DNA of 64,000 bases from Mesorhabditis belari (taxonomy: Eukaryota > Nematoda > Chromadorea > Rhabditida > Rhabditidae): positions 2,356,001 to 2,420,000 of the forward strand of contig CAUEEP010000939.1 in assembly GCA_958450365.1 (NCBI GenBank), given 5' to 3'. This document shows positions 23,001 to 33,890 of this stretch, piece by piece. Under the pieces are notes generated by a model that was not told the DNA's origin, ran no database searches, and worked only from the letters and a program-made list of their open reading frames with translations. Each line of letters starts with the position of its first letter. Position 1 is the first letter of the stretch. A program made the translations under genes and the position numbers.

Positions 23001-25657
23001 GCTGATCAAGGTGTACATGAGACCGGATTTATTGTCAAAGGTCAGTCTGGCTAATTAAAGAAAATATACTGTTATCGGTCAAATTTAGTTTGAGTTTTTA
23101 GGGTCTTTGTCGGTCGTTTTACTTTACGGTCGAGAAAAAACCTGTTGTGATTCAAGCTCTCGGAGAAGCACCAAATGAGGATATCTACCGAGAAAGTCGG
23201 TAGATTCTTGTTTTGTATAAAATAACTTAATGCATAAATAGAAAGAAAAAGCAACCAAGTGTATAATAGTGTATAACCAATTAAAACCAGCCAACTTTAT
23301 CATTCCAGCTGTGATGTTCATGCCGGAGTTGTTACCCGAGGATCGACCAGCCCTCCAATTTCTGTAGGTTTTACCGTTATCTTGATGCTAACTCAAAAAT
23401 TTTTAATCATTGATGTCGTTTAGGAGATCGGCCGATCGAACTCCGGTGGATCCAGCTCCATCAGTGAAAAGTGGTACTCCCTCGTATTGCTCAGCTATTA
23501 CTTCTCCGACGATTGAACAAATGCAAGATTATGAGGCAAAGATATAACTTTATTGTTTCTTTTAGTAAAGTCAGCAAAAAAAAGTCTTGCACCATTGTCT
23601 CCCAAAGGCTTAAAACAAAAAATTTTTCGCAAAAATAAGCGCTTTAGAGAAAACTTATTGGCAACTAATTCTACCATTGTGGTCTAGTTTCCGAATGAAC
23701 AAGTGAAAAATTTATTCGTAACAGTAAAATAGAAAAAATAACAAAAGAGTTAACGACCAACAAAAAAGAAAGCAAAAAAAGTCTTGCACCATCAAACAAA
23801 TTCAACAAGTTTAATACTTTGTAGCAGCTCCTTTGGCTTGAATGATCTTTTGTAGTCTTCTGGGCATCGATGAGACCAATTTGTGCAACACATGTTGAGA
23901 GATCGTCTTCCATACTTCCAAAGTATTAAACTTGTTGAATTTGTTTGATGGTGCAAGACTTTTTTTGCTTTCTTTTTTGTTGGTCGTTAACTCTTTTGTT
24001 ATTTTTTCTATTTTACTTGTTCCACATGGCCCCATAGTTCAGCCTTGTTTCGAAATTTTTGTCCTTTGAGTTTCCGTTTAACAATCGACCACAAATGTTC
24101 AATCGGGTTGATGTCGGGGCTGTACGGTGGTGTTCGAAGCAATTCCACTCCATTTTGATGAAACCAGCCGGGCATCTTTACAAAAAACCCCTTCGAATCT
24201 TCAATCGACGTCCCATCATAAGTTGACTTGTGTGCTTCAGGTCTCCATCTTGCATCTTTTTTTGCGCTCTAAACCGGGTGTCGCTAATAAAACTTATTTT
24301 TTACGTCAAAAGAAATAACTTTCAATAAAAATGAATAATATATTCGGAAACTAGACTACAATGGTAGAATTAGTTGCCAACAAGTTTTCTCTGAAACGCT
24401 TATTTTTGCGAAAATTTGTTTGTTGTAAGCCTTTGGGAGACAATGGTGCAAGACTTTTTTTGCTGACTGGATCTTTTTGAAATTAGAAATCCCCAATTCG
24501 AATTAAAGCTCTAATTTAAGAAAGCCATCCCACCTCTTCAACAAAACGATGAACTGCCCCCTGTGAGTCCAACCATAAGTTCTTAACTAAAAGTTGAGCC
24601 TTGAATGCTAATAAAAACTAAATAAAATATAAGTAACGTTTATACACTATTCACTATTCAACCGTTCGTTTAGATTATCAATGAGCGGATACGCCATGAA
24701 CTCGTTCCGGGAAACGATGAGGCCAAATTCAACCAGTATGAAGGAAAAAAGGTTGAGTTTTTTAAAATACAAATAATGTTTGATTGTTAGATTCGTATTA
24801 TGGGCCCTCTAACAAGTCTAGACGAGTTTTGGGTCATTTTCGAAGATGATGAGGATACGTACGCAACGATGCGAGAGGATGTTGAGTGAGTCTTGTTTTG
24901 TTGCGCAATAGATGCGTGGGAAAGTTGGATCATAAAAGCGCCGTTTGTTAATATGTTCTTTTTAGAGCGGCGTGGAAAAAGCCGGTGCCGTCGCTCTACA
25001 GCCTGTGGCGAGAGAATGATGCGGCGATCTACCGTGCCGACGGTCGGGGCAAATCTACAGGGTACCACAGGGCAAATCTTCGCAAGACTCCAAATAGGGA
25101 AGGGGTAATAATTTTAAATGTTGAAATTCTAGAAATTAGGAGAAGTTAACGACAATCCCTACTTTGTCGAAACTTCTATTACTATAGGGCAAATCTTTGC
25201 AGGTGGAAATTGAATTGGTTGATGCCGGTGGCCGCAAATTCGTCCCACTCAGAGACATCACTCCACTACCCAGGGATCTCAGCATTCAACCGGCGATTGC
25301 TTTACGGTGTGGAGTCCTACCGTTCAGCATCACCGATCCGGTAAAATTCTTTAATAACTGCATCGTTCTATTCTTTCACTTTTTAGGACAGATATCGCTC
25401 TATTATGAAAGAGGTGGAAGAGATGCAAGCGCTTCCTGATTACTCGTTGACGCTCTCAAAAATTCAAACGTTCACGGTGGGTTTTGAGTAAGTGTAATAA
25501 GTTATAGCTTACGATATCAAATTACTAAAAATTTTAGGATGATGGTCGTTTCATCGTCGATATCTCAATCAATAATAACGAAGATTTGAGAAAGAAATTT
25601 TTCATGGACAAGGCCATCCAACGGCTCAACATGCCTCTTTGCCTCTTTGAGAAATAG
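20013..25657 (+). CDS. LOTUS and Tudor domain protein, LOTR-1/TDRD5-7 type
   Basis: N-terminal LOTUS (OST-HTH) domain: KLNSMLMGGTVPTHKIMK, EFEKMFGFSVPLDKGGF, and a WHAIPTS end. An RG/GG-rich segment (20620-20760) and a long Asp/Arg/Tyr-rich, probably disordered region (21140-21970) follow, with two PPPG motifs. A second LOTUS-like region is built from exons at about 22305-22880 (FAELDALFEQ|KNNSIAK, LELFVKK|FIHKAEDKLRIEGDFLY). The C-terminus is a Tudor domain: GPLTSLDEFWVIFEDDEDTY, AIYRADGRGKSTGYHRANLR, VEIELVDAGG, then LRDITPLP. The architecture matches germ-granule proteins such as C. elegans LOTR-1 and animal TDRD5/TDRD7, known to act with Vasa-type helicases in small-RNA pathways. One intron uses a GC donor (GAG|GCAAAG, 23536) and contains a 900-bp transposon. 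Some middle exons are uncertain. Confidence 0.75.
23569..24468 (-). mobile_element. degenerate Tc1-like transposon in an intron
   Basis: About 130-bp terminal inverted repeats start AGTCAGCAAAAAAAGTCTTG at both ends. Between them the minus strand encodes the C-terminal part of a Tc1-type transposase: GVELLRTPPYSPDINPIEHL, with the third catalytic acid in NPIEHLW, then KAELWGHVEQ and further on MPRRLQKIIQAKGAATKY followed by a stop at 23811. The N-terminal and central parts, including the first two catalytic aspartates, are missing. A second inverted repeat of about 100 bp (23725-23820 against 23921-24020) splits the transposase remnant, so the copy has been rearranged and cannot code for an active enzyme. 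It lies in the LOTUS/Tudor intron between exons ending 23535 and starting 24519. Confidence 0.85.
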
Positions 25658-26654
25658 CTATTCAATGTTTAAAAAAACAATCTTTTTCACTTTGGGAAAT
25701 AACTGTTTATCTTCTTCACTCATTAACATTTTCCCGGTGTTTTACGTTATCTTTATTTGTACTTGTATACGTGTACGTGTCGGATTTTAAAATTTTGTCC
25801 TCTTTTACTTCTTTATGAGTTATTTTTTATAGGTTGCAATCATTTAAATATTTCCTTGTCATGTATTAGTCAAGTCAAGATTGTTCGCATTTCTTGTACA
25901 TTGCCGGCGTATGCAAAGATTTTAGCGGTTGAAATAAACTTTAAACATCTGACGCAGCTCGCGAATTGTATTGTATACTGTGTTTTACGTGATCTTTATT
26001 TGTACTTATATGCGTATACGTGTCACATTGTTAAATCTGGTCCTCTTTTACTTCTTTATGGGTTATCGTTGCAATCATTTAAATATTTCCCTGTCATGTA
26101 TTAGTCAAGTCAAGATTGTTCGCATTTCTTGTAAATTACATTGCGGGCGTATGCAAAGATTTTAGCAATTGAAATAAACTTTAAACATCTGACGCAGTTC
26201 GTGAATTGTATGAAGGGGTTTTTATTTTGCCAAAAGCATTTTGTCTAATGTTTTAGAGCTAGGTGGAAGGGTAATACATACACATCTTGATTTTTATCAT
26301 GGTGCATTTAACTTTTATGATCCTGCCCCTGTCTAAAAATTAAAGCTTGCCATTATTGCTAACAAGTTAAAAGACTTGTAAGAAAGCGAGTTCTTAAAAA
26401 TTGCTTCTGTTCTGAAATCTTGTCACAATTTTGCATCCGCTTCCCTTCGTTGTCTCTGTTTATTTCATCTCACAGATCCATCGTTCTTTTCTATTTGCTG
26501 CTTTTTCGACAGGAGTCTTGTTTTTCTTTCTGCTCCTTTTCTTGTCAGAAACTTTGATCGGAGATAGACTTGGAGCTTTGGATCTTATCACTTGTTTTGC
26601 TGTTTTTTAAAATTGCTTTTTTTAAACCCAGGATTATTCTTTTTGTTTTCAGGA
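25658..26654. repeat. intergenic region with 240-bp tandem duplication
   Basis: Two copies of about 235 bp, 25738-25970 and 25979-26213, share TTTACGT(T/G)ATCTTTATTTG, TCATGTATTAGTCAAGTCAA, GGCGTATGCAAAGATTTTAG and the AATAAACTTTAAACATCTGA block. Each copy carries an AATAAA, so the LOTUS/Tudor 3' UTR or polyadenylation region seems duplicated. ETFA upstream sequence follows, with a TTTTCAG acceptor (26646-26652) just before its ATG. Confidence 0.85.
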
Positions 26655-28193
26655 ATGATTGCGGCGCGAAATCTCTTCTCGAAGAACCTCTCCAGCGCTG
26701 TCTTGGTGGGCTTGGGTTTCGAATTTTTTTTTGTTGTCCTACCAATGTCCTACTTTTTAGGCTTCTCGACACGGATCGACGCTAGTGATCGCTGAACACG
26801 ATGGATCAAAACTATCGCCGATTACGCTCAATGCCGTCACCGCTGCTTCTCAAGTAGAATTTTGGCCCAGTGATTCTATAAAATTTCTCTTTTTATAGCT
26901 TGGCGGCGATGTCACGGTGCTAGTGGCCAGTTCGAATGCTAAAGCAATTGCAGACCAAGCAGCCAAGGTAAAATTTGGGAAACTCGGTGTTAATTAATTT
27001 GGAAACTAGATCTCTTCTGTGAAAAAAGTGTTCCTCGTGCAAGACGATAAGTTCAAGAACTCTTTACCAGGTAGGGTTTGTTTTTCAAATCGTGCGTTTA
27101 AGTTTAAACAACGTCTATCGTTTATTTTTAGAACGAGTTGCATCAGCAGTGCTGGCAGTCCACAAATCACACAATTTCTCATCGATCGTTGCGGGCTCAT
27201 CAGCTTTCGGACGAGGCCTCATTCCTCGTGTCGCCGCCAAATTAGGTGTTTCTCCTATCTCGGACATCACAAAGGTGCATTCGGCCGATACTTTCACTCG
27301 AACGATGTATGCCGGAAACGCTGTCGCCAAGGTAGAAGAGTATGAGTTATAAAGAGTAAATATTAATATAAAATGTCTAGTAATCTCTCTAAAATGTGTA
27401 TACTACAAGTTCGATCAGTTTTTATAGATCCAATCTTCTGCTGCCGTCAAAGTGTTGACTGTGCGTGGAACGGCATTCCCTGCCGCGAAAGATGGTGGAA
27501 GTGCGTCGGTTGAAGAAGGTAGAGAAAAATACCTACCCGTGAACCTAGTTTCAACTTGTAATTTTAGTGAAAGTGGATGATGTGAAAACGGATCTCTCCG
27601 AATTTCTGGGCCAAGAGCTGTCAAAAAGCGAAAGACCCGACCTTGGAACGGCTAAAGTAAGTACTTAAGTTGGGAAAAAATCAAACAACGATCAGTTTAG
27701 ATTGTCGTTTCGGGTGGCCGTGGGTTGAAGAGCGCCGATAATTTCAAACTTATTTATGATCTCGCTGACAAGGTAGGGCATTTCAAAAATTTTTAGCAAA
27801 TATTCCTTTAGTTGGGCGCCGGCGTTGGTGCATCGAGAGCCGCAGTTGATGCTGGCTATTGTCCAAACGATATGCAAGTTGGACAAACGGGAAAGATCGT
27901 TGCTCCTGTAAGTTTTACAATGTTACTCTTGAAGGCTACGTCATCTCCGTTCAATATTTTACTCCTTTTTAGGAGCTCTACATTGCCGTCGGAATTTCTG
28001 GTGCCATTCAACATCTCGCTGGTATGAAGGACAGTAAAACGATTGTCGCTATCAACAAGGATCCTGATGCTCCAATCTTTCAAGTCATACCCCCAGCTTT
28101 AGAAGTTTCTATCTTTATTTTTAGGTGGCTGACATTGGTTTGAAAGCGGACCTCTTCAATGCAGTGCCTGAAATGACTAAAGCCCTATCTTAG
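26655..28193 (+). CDS. ETFA: electron transfer flavoprotein alpha subunit
   Basis: Starts [17 protein letters not shown], an amphipathic arginine-containing leader that fits a mitochondrial targeting peptide, and after intron 1 continues [20 protein letters not shown]. The N-terminal alpha/beta domain includes [20 protein letters not shown]. The C-terminal FAD-binding domain is complete: [93 protein letters not shown]. The protein pairs with ETFB in the mitochondrial matrix to pass electrons from acyl-CoA dehydrogenases to ETF-ubiquinone oxidoreductase. Length about 330 residues is normal for the family. Introns are short with TTTTAG-type ends. No oddity seen. Confidence 0.94.
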
Positions 28194-28565
28194 AAGCGTC
28201 AAATGGCATTTATTAGCGTGATTTTTCGTAGTATTTTTGTGATTGTATTGTGTACAGGTAATTTAATCTCTGAAATGTATTCTTAGACAAATTACACAAT
28301 AAATTATACAGAAAATGACAATCACTAGATAAATATGAACCATAAATAGTCACGCATATCACAAAGAGACCAGTTTTGGAAGAAATATTGAAATGGACAA
28401 TATCGATGTGCACAGATTCGAAGGGGGAAAAGCACCAATTAAACGGTAGAAATACACAAATGCGGTAAATGAAGCTATTTTTTTATTTAGCCGAGGCATG
28501 AGCACAACACATGATCTATCCAACGCCTAAATTTAACCAAAGACTTAAAATATTTCCCCCAACAT
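28194..28565. other. convergent 3' region ETFA/SFT2
   Basis: 3' UTRs of two converging genes; no exon visible. AATAAA occurs at 28300. Confidence 0.5.
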
Positions 28566-29342
28566 TTACCTGGCAAACGGAATATAGGTGAGCGAATAAT
28601 AGGCCATTGCCAAATATTGTAGCACGGTGAAAATGATTGCAAGCGGAGCATTGTTGAGCACCATTCCAGATATCTAAAAGGCAATCAAAGCCACTATTTG
28701 TTGTTATCTTTTAGAGTTATTAAACCAATGAAACGTACCAATGCCGCTAAAATGAATCCGATATAGGCCAGACTGGCCACCCAACGATTCGCCGCGAACA
28801 TGCTCTTGCATTGTTTGATTGGACCGGATAAGAAACATGTCCTAAAGTTCAAAATTAATGAAACATGAAGTCCTTGTAGGAATTCAACGCAGATCAAACG
28901 TACCCTCCTAACGACAATAAACTGCCAACTGAGGTCAAGACGCAAAAGCCGGTGAAACGTCCAATCACCAGCAATGCGCTTGCCTAAACTCAACATTTTA
29001 AGACTCATTAGGGTTAAAAGCTTACGCATAGTGAGGAGACGCACGAAAGAATGAAGCAACCGGCAAAGCACTGGACTCGAGTGTCCCAACTGAGGCCCCA
29101 ACTGCTTTCTTGAACCTAAAGTTAAAGCGTTAGTGTGGCAATCATTGGTATCATTTTAAATTTGTGGCTCATTGCACTCGTGAAATGCGTAAAACGGGTA
29201 TTGCCTATCGCTAAGGTTTACGCAAAGCCTAACAAGTTTTGTTTCAAACATTAAAACACCTTACGTTATAGGCAGGATCGGTTGCCGGCGTTTCCGCATC
29301 GTTTTCCTGTTCGCTTGGTTGTCGACGAAAGTTGTCAAACAT
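28566..29342 (-). CDS. SFT2-family vesicle transport membrane protein
   Basis: Minus-strand exons encode MFDNFRRQPSEQENDAETPA, then four hydrophobic helices: ALLVIGRFTGFCVLTSVGSL, TCFLSGPIKQCKSMFAANRW leading into VASLAYIGFILAAL, then GMVLNNAPLAIIFTVLQYLA and the ending MAYYSLTYIPFAR before TAA. The phrases FLSGPIKQ, QYLAMAYYSLTYIPFAR and the small size match the Got1/SFT2 family (human SFT2D1-3), which helps retrograde endosome-to-Golgi vesicle fusion. Exons are separated by introns near 29265, 29105, 29030 and 28730. It is transcribed away from TRAPPC2L, another traffic gene. The human paralogue cannot be chosen. Confidence 0.88.
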
Positions 29343-29767
29343 TCCTAAAACGGGTGGAATCTCGCAAAGTAGAAATAAAAGAACGACAACAAGAAAATAA
29401 TCGAGTCAAATAAAATGTGGCCACCGGAATGAGCGTTTTGTCACAAAAATTTTGTGTTTCTTTTACTTAACAGGCTACGAATCGATACGCGCTATTTCAC
29501 AATTTGAGTAACACGACGTAATGGAGAAGAAATGAAAGAGAGAAAGGAAAAAGATTGTTTATACGTTAACAAATGTTGTAAAAGATGTTCAATCAAAAGA
29601 TTGGATATTTTATGAGGCTGTTATTTTTTATTTAGTGCTGTAGTCCATGATTTCATTTCTTCTTTTCCCACTTCAACTTATTGTTAAAACTTTTCGATTT
29701 TCTTTGCTTTTTTGTTTTACTTTCCTTTCATTTATATCTTTTTCATTTAGGTACCGATCCAAATTTG
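29343..29767. promoter_or_regulatory. divergent promoter region SFT2/TRAPPC2L
   Basis: 425 bp separate the start codons of two membrane-traffic genes. An acceptor TTCATTTAG (29742-29750) precedes the TRAPPC2L ATG. No TATA assignment was attempted. Confidence 0.45.
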
Positions 29768-31056
29768 ATGATCAACCCGGGAAACGGAGCATTGTGCATT
29801 TCGATTGTCGGAAAAGAGGCGCGTTTTGCCATTTTTCTTTTACTAATCAAAAAATGCTAAAATTCTAAAACTTAGGCACTTTCTCTATCGTATCGAAGCG
29901 TATAGCCTGTGCTTGGTCAATATCCTAGCACATGTGGAGCCATGGTCTAGCCTTATTATTAGCAAAAATGCATGGTTTTAGGCTGCTAAGATCCCCTTAC
30001 CGGAATTGTACCGCTTTTTTAAGCGATGAAAGTATAAATGTTTCGTTAAAAGCTAGAATCTAGCTCTGAATCTAGGAAATCCGTTTTCCTCAAAAGTGGT
30101 TAATTAGATATTGAGGCCGTCCGTGGTTGTGCACCGATTTTCTATTAAGCTTTATTTCTTCATATGCTATGACGAGCAAATTCTGAATAAACAAAATTAA
30201 AGTTTATTGTTTAGAACGCTCGTTTATGGTCTGGATTGTCGGATGACGCGAGCCGGGTCGTTTGTGAAGTCGAGCTCTTCGCCCACGTTTCACTCGATAT
30301 CGTCGATGAAAGAGTAATTTTGATTTTGAAATATTTGAAATGTCAAAATTTTGCGGCATATTTGTTAATCATCGATATCAAGGACGTGTGCTATCAAAAT
30401 TGACTTCAATTTAGGCGACAAAGGCCACCGAGAACTATTTGGGACAAGTCTACAGCGATCATTTGTACAAGGTTTGGTTTCCTTTTAAGTTTTCAAAAGT
30501 TTATTTTAGTGTTTTGCTTACGTGAGCAGTACTGGAGTGAAATTTGTTCTAGTTACCGATTCAAAATCACAAGGATTACGGGTGAGTTTTGAGTAGTTTA
30601 TTTGTGATTAACATCAGCCGTAGAGGAAAATAGTAAAAAATTTAGTAAAGATGCGATGTGATGTACTTTATGGTCAATAAAGACACAAATGCCTTTTGCT
30701 TTAATGTATTTCTAATTTTAAGTCTTTTAATTATGTCACCTTTCTAATTAATATATCTAAATTAAAATACATTTTCTGTATTTTCTATTCTTTTCTTAAA
30801 CTTTATATTTTAGGACAGTGAAATGAGGGCGATCTTCAAGAAACTCCATCACGCCTACTGCAATGCAATCAGCAATCCGTTTTACGTGGTTGGACAGCCA
30901 ATTAAATCGAAGTAAGTTCTTGCTCACTAGCATTTAAACTCTTAAGATATCAAAGCCACTAAATTAACAAGGACTTTTGAAAGTCTTAAACTTAAACTTA
31001 AAGAACCTATTTTTAGACATCTCACCGAGGCGGCCAAACAAATCTTCGCACAATAA
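29768..31056 (+). CDS. TRAPPC2L: TRAPP complex subunit 2-like protein
   Basis: Begins MINPGNGALCISIVGKE and continues over a 400-nt intron to NARLWSGLSDDASRVVCEVE, then FAHVSLDIVDERATKATENY, LGQVYSDHLYKCFAYVSSTG, KFVLVTDSKSQGLRDSEMRA, IFKKLHHAYCNAISNPFYVV and a short end AAKQIFAQ. This is the longin-like sedlin fold of TRAPPC2L, a core subunit shared by TRAPPII/TRAPPIII that activates Rab1/Rab11 at the Golgi. Size is the usual ~140-150 residues. The first intron must use a GC donor (GAG|GCGCGT at 29819), because the GT-based alternative gives a frame with an early stop. A second long intron lies between about 30585 and 30812. Confidence 0.88.
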
Positions 31057-31759
31057 AACACGAAATTTTCTAACTATTGGGTTGGTGAATTGAAAACTGC
31101 CGGCTATTGTCATATGTGACAGTTTGAGCACTTTCTTCAAAAGAAACCCATTTTGTTGTCAATGGAAAAGTTGTAGAGAATCAAAAATTAGGCTTATAGC
31201 CAAATTTTCAGAACGATTCAAAAACTGGTTTTCAAGAAATGCCAAATTTACGAATTTTCACAAAACTTGCATTTTAAGCGAAACTACTAAGTGTATCTTT
31301 TTGGAAATTTGACTATAAGCCTCATTTTTGATTCTCTACAACTTTTCCATTGACACCAAAATGGGTTTCTTTTGAAGAAAGTGCCCAGACTGGGACATCT
31401 CCAGTCCTCCATTTTTGAGTCTCACACTTGTCTCACACACAAACCAAAATCCTACTACGAAAGAGGAATCCACAAATTGCCTGTAAAATGGCAGAAGTCG
31501 TCAATAATAATGGAAATTATTTGGAATGAATTGATGATTTTATGTTGAATAAATTTTAGTTCAAAGTCCGGCAGTTTCCAACTCACCAACCCAATACTTT
31601 TGGTATTCTTTTTCATTTTCCACTTTGACGGGTAAATAAATAGTTCCTTGGTATTAGAAATCTGCAAATTGAAGTCATTGAACAATATTTTATCTGGCAA
31701 GCAATGAAAGAACAAAATTTGCCTTTTCCAGGTTGCATATTCAGTTTGCAATTTTAGTG
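31057..31759. mobile_element. intergenic region with foldback MITE 31111-31400
   Basis: Arms of about 90 bp pair: TTTGAGCACTTTCTTCAAAA, AATGGAAAAGTTGTAGAGAA and AATTAGGCTTATAG on the left recur inverted to 31385. A related arm is seen at 4685-4722. The rest up to 31759 shows no exon; an ATTTTAG acceptor sits three bases before the CIAO3 ATG. Confidence 0.75.
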
Positions 31760-33890
31760 ATGGAATCCGGTGACGGTGGTGGTTTCAGTGGAGTGGTGAG
31801 GATATCAAACGTCAGTGACTTCATCGCCCCATCTAAAGTTCCTTTTTTTGACGTCATTAAATAAACCTATTTTCCTTTTAGAATTGTATAATTCCGCTGA
31901 ATGAAAATACGAAAAGTGTGCCAATTGAGGAACCGTTAGTTGCGATTGGAAAAAGGAAGAGGAATGAGGAGAGTGGAGCTTTGGGCAAAAAGGTAGGCAA
32001 GTTTAAAGCGAGTCACGTGTCTCTAAACATAGTGCCGTATTTTGCAAAAGCACTTCAAACAACCATTGAATTCGTTTGTAAAGTCAACTCTTTTTGGGCT
32101 GTGAAAGTGACGCTAAACGATTGCCTTGCTTGTTCCGGGTGTATCACATCGGCAGAGACGGTTCTCATCGATGCCCAGTCACTCACATCGCTTTTAAATG
32201 GCATTGCAAAGGTTGTTTATCAGATCATGTTATAGAATGTGTCGTATATTTCTTATTGTAGCCTTTTTCTGCTCTAGTTTTCTCTCTTTGACCTATTTTG
32301 TTTAGAGTTCTCTATCCGTGGTCTCCGTTTCTCCACAATCCGTATGCTCAATCGCAGCTCAAAGAAGAATATCCGTTCCCGAAGCTGCTCGACTAATTGC
32401 CTCATATTTCTTTTCTAAGGTTAGTCCAGCTTCAGTTGAAGTTTGGTTTTATCAAATAGTTTAGGGTGTCCGCTTTGTGCTTGACTCGTCAGTGGGCCGA
32501 CTTTTTGCTCTCGAACAGGAATGTGAAGAATTGGAGCGACGACAATCTAATAAGTAAGTAATAATTTTTATTACTAGATTTAATGCATGTTGTTGTTTTT
32601 GTCTGATCAATTAAATTTTGTTTATTCAGACCACCGATACTCTCCTCGATATGTCCGGGATTCGTTTGTTATGCCGAAAAATCACACGGAGAACTCCTTG
32701 TACCATTACTGAGCAAAGTTCGATCTCCGCAGGTACTACGGAACATTTCGATTTTATAATTAGCAAATTTCAGGCGATTATGGGTGCAATCGTGAAGCGT
32801 TTCTTGTCATCGAAGTTCTCGCTTTCGCCAAAAGAAATATTTCATGCTACAGTAGATTTGGATTTTTGTGTGCAATCTATCCATACTTTAGGTAATGCCT
32901 TGTTACGACAAAAAGTTGGAAGCGTCTCGAAGTGACTTTGAGATTGAAGAAAGTACCAAAGAGGTTGACTGTGTTATTAGTTCGGGTAAATTTTTTTTTA
33001 ATGCGACCGATTCAAGTTTTTAGGCGAACTCGACTCTGCTTTGGATGGAATCGATAATTTTATAGAGAGCGTCGAAGCTGGATGGCTTGGAGATTTTGGA
33101 AGAGGTTTTTTTATAAACTCCACCCGGTTATTTAGTAGTTTTTAAAAACATAATGTTTCTCTTTAGGAAAGTTAATCAGCGGATCTGGCGGTTCCTCTGG
33201 TGGATATGCTGAAGCTGTCATAATGAATCTTACGCGAAAACACCCGAACCTACGAAAAGAAGTCAATAACCCGTAAGTGTTAGTATTTTTCAGTCCAAAT
33301 AGATAGTATTTTAGTCAAAAGAATCTCGAAGTGACGCGCCTTTTTGATGGTGAAGAAAATCGTTGTCCGATCGTTGTCGCAAAAGTCTATGGATTTAAGA
33401 ATATTCAGAATATGGTATTTTTTTAAAATGTTATGCAAGTCAAGAATCTATTAGTAGCCATTATTCCTTTAATTTAGGTTAGAAAAATCAAAACGGGCAA
33501 ATGTGAGTATAATTACGTGGAAGTGATGGCCTGTCCTGGAGGTACATTTGTTTGGCTTTAATCTTTTGTATTTACATTTCATTTCGATCAGGATGTGGTA
33601 ATGGTGGCGGACAAATTCGACGCGAAACCGAAGCTGATCGAGAAGCTGCTAGAATAGAGGTATAAATACGCAATTTTAAATGCTTTAGAGGTTTAAAATA
33701 TTGAAAAATACGACTTTTTAAAACCTTTTTTTAGATCGAGAATCTCTACGCAGAAATGTATCCCAATTTGGGAAAAGAAACGCAAAATGAAATTTCTTTG
33801 GAATGGTCGAATCAAAATCCAGAATGGACATCAAATTTGAAGACGAATTTCCGGCCACTTCTCCGGACAGCAACAAATCTTGATTATTGA
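31760..33890 (+). CDS. CIAO3: cytosolic iron-sulfur assembly component 3 (Nar1/IOP1)
   Basis: The [FeFe]-hydrogenase-like scaffold that hands Fe-S clusters to the cytosolic targeting complex. Start [20 protein letters not shown], joined to FIAPSK|NCIIP (first cluster Cys). All eight expected cysteines are visible: NCIIP, the [16 protein letters not shown] triplet, [24 protein letters not shown], and [14 protein letters not shown]. About 36 residues of unusual filler ([12 protein letters not shown] to SFWA, 31993-32100) precede the DCLACSGC motif; this could be an unrecognised in-frame intron. The C-terminus is ...TATNLDY, where other members end in a Trp-type targeting peptide such as IRW in human. 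TRAPPC2L ends 704 bp upstream on the same strand. Confidence 0.9.
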
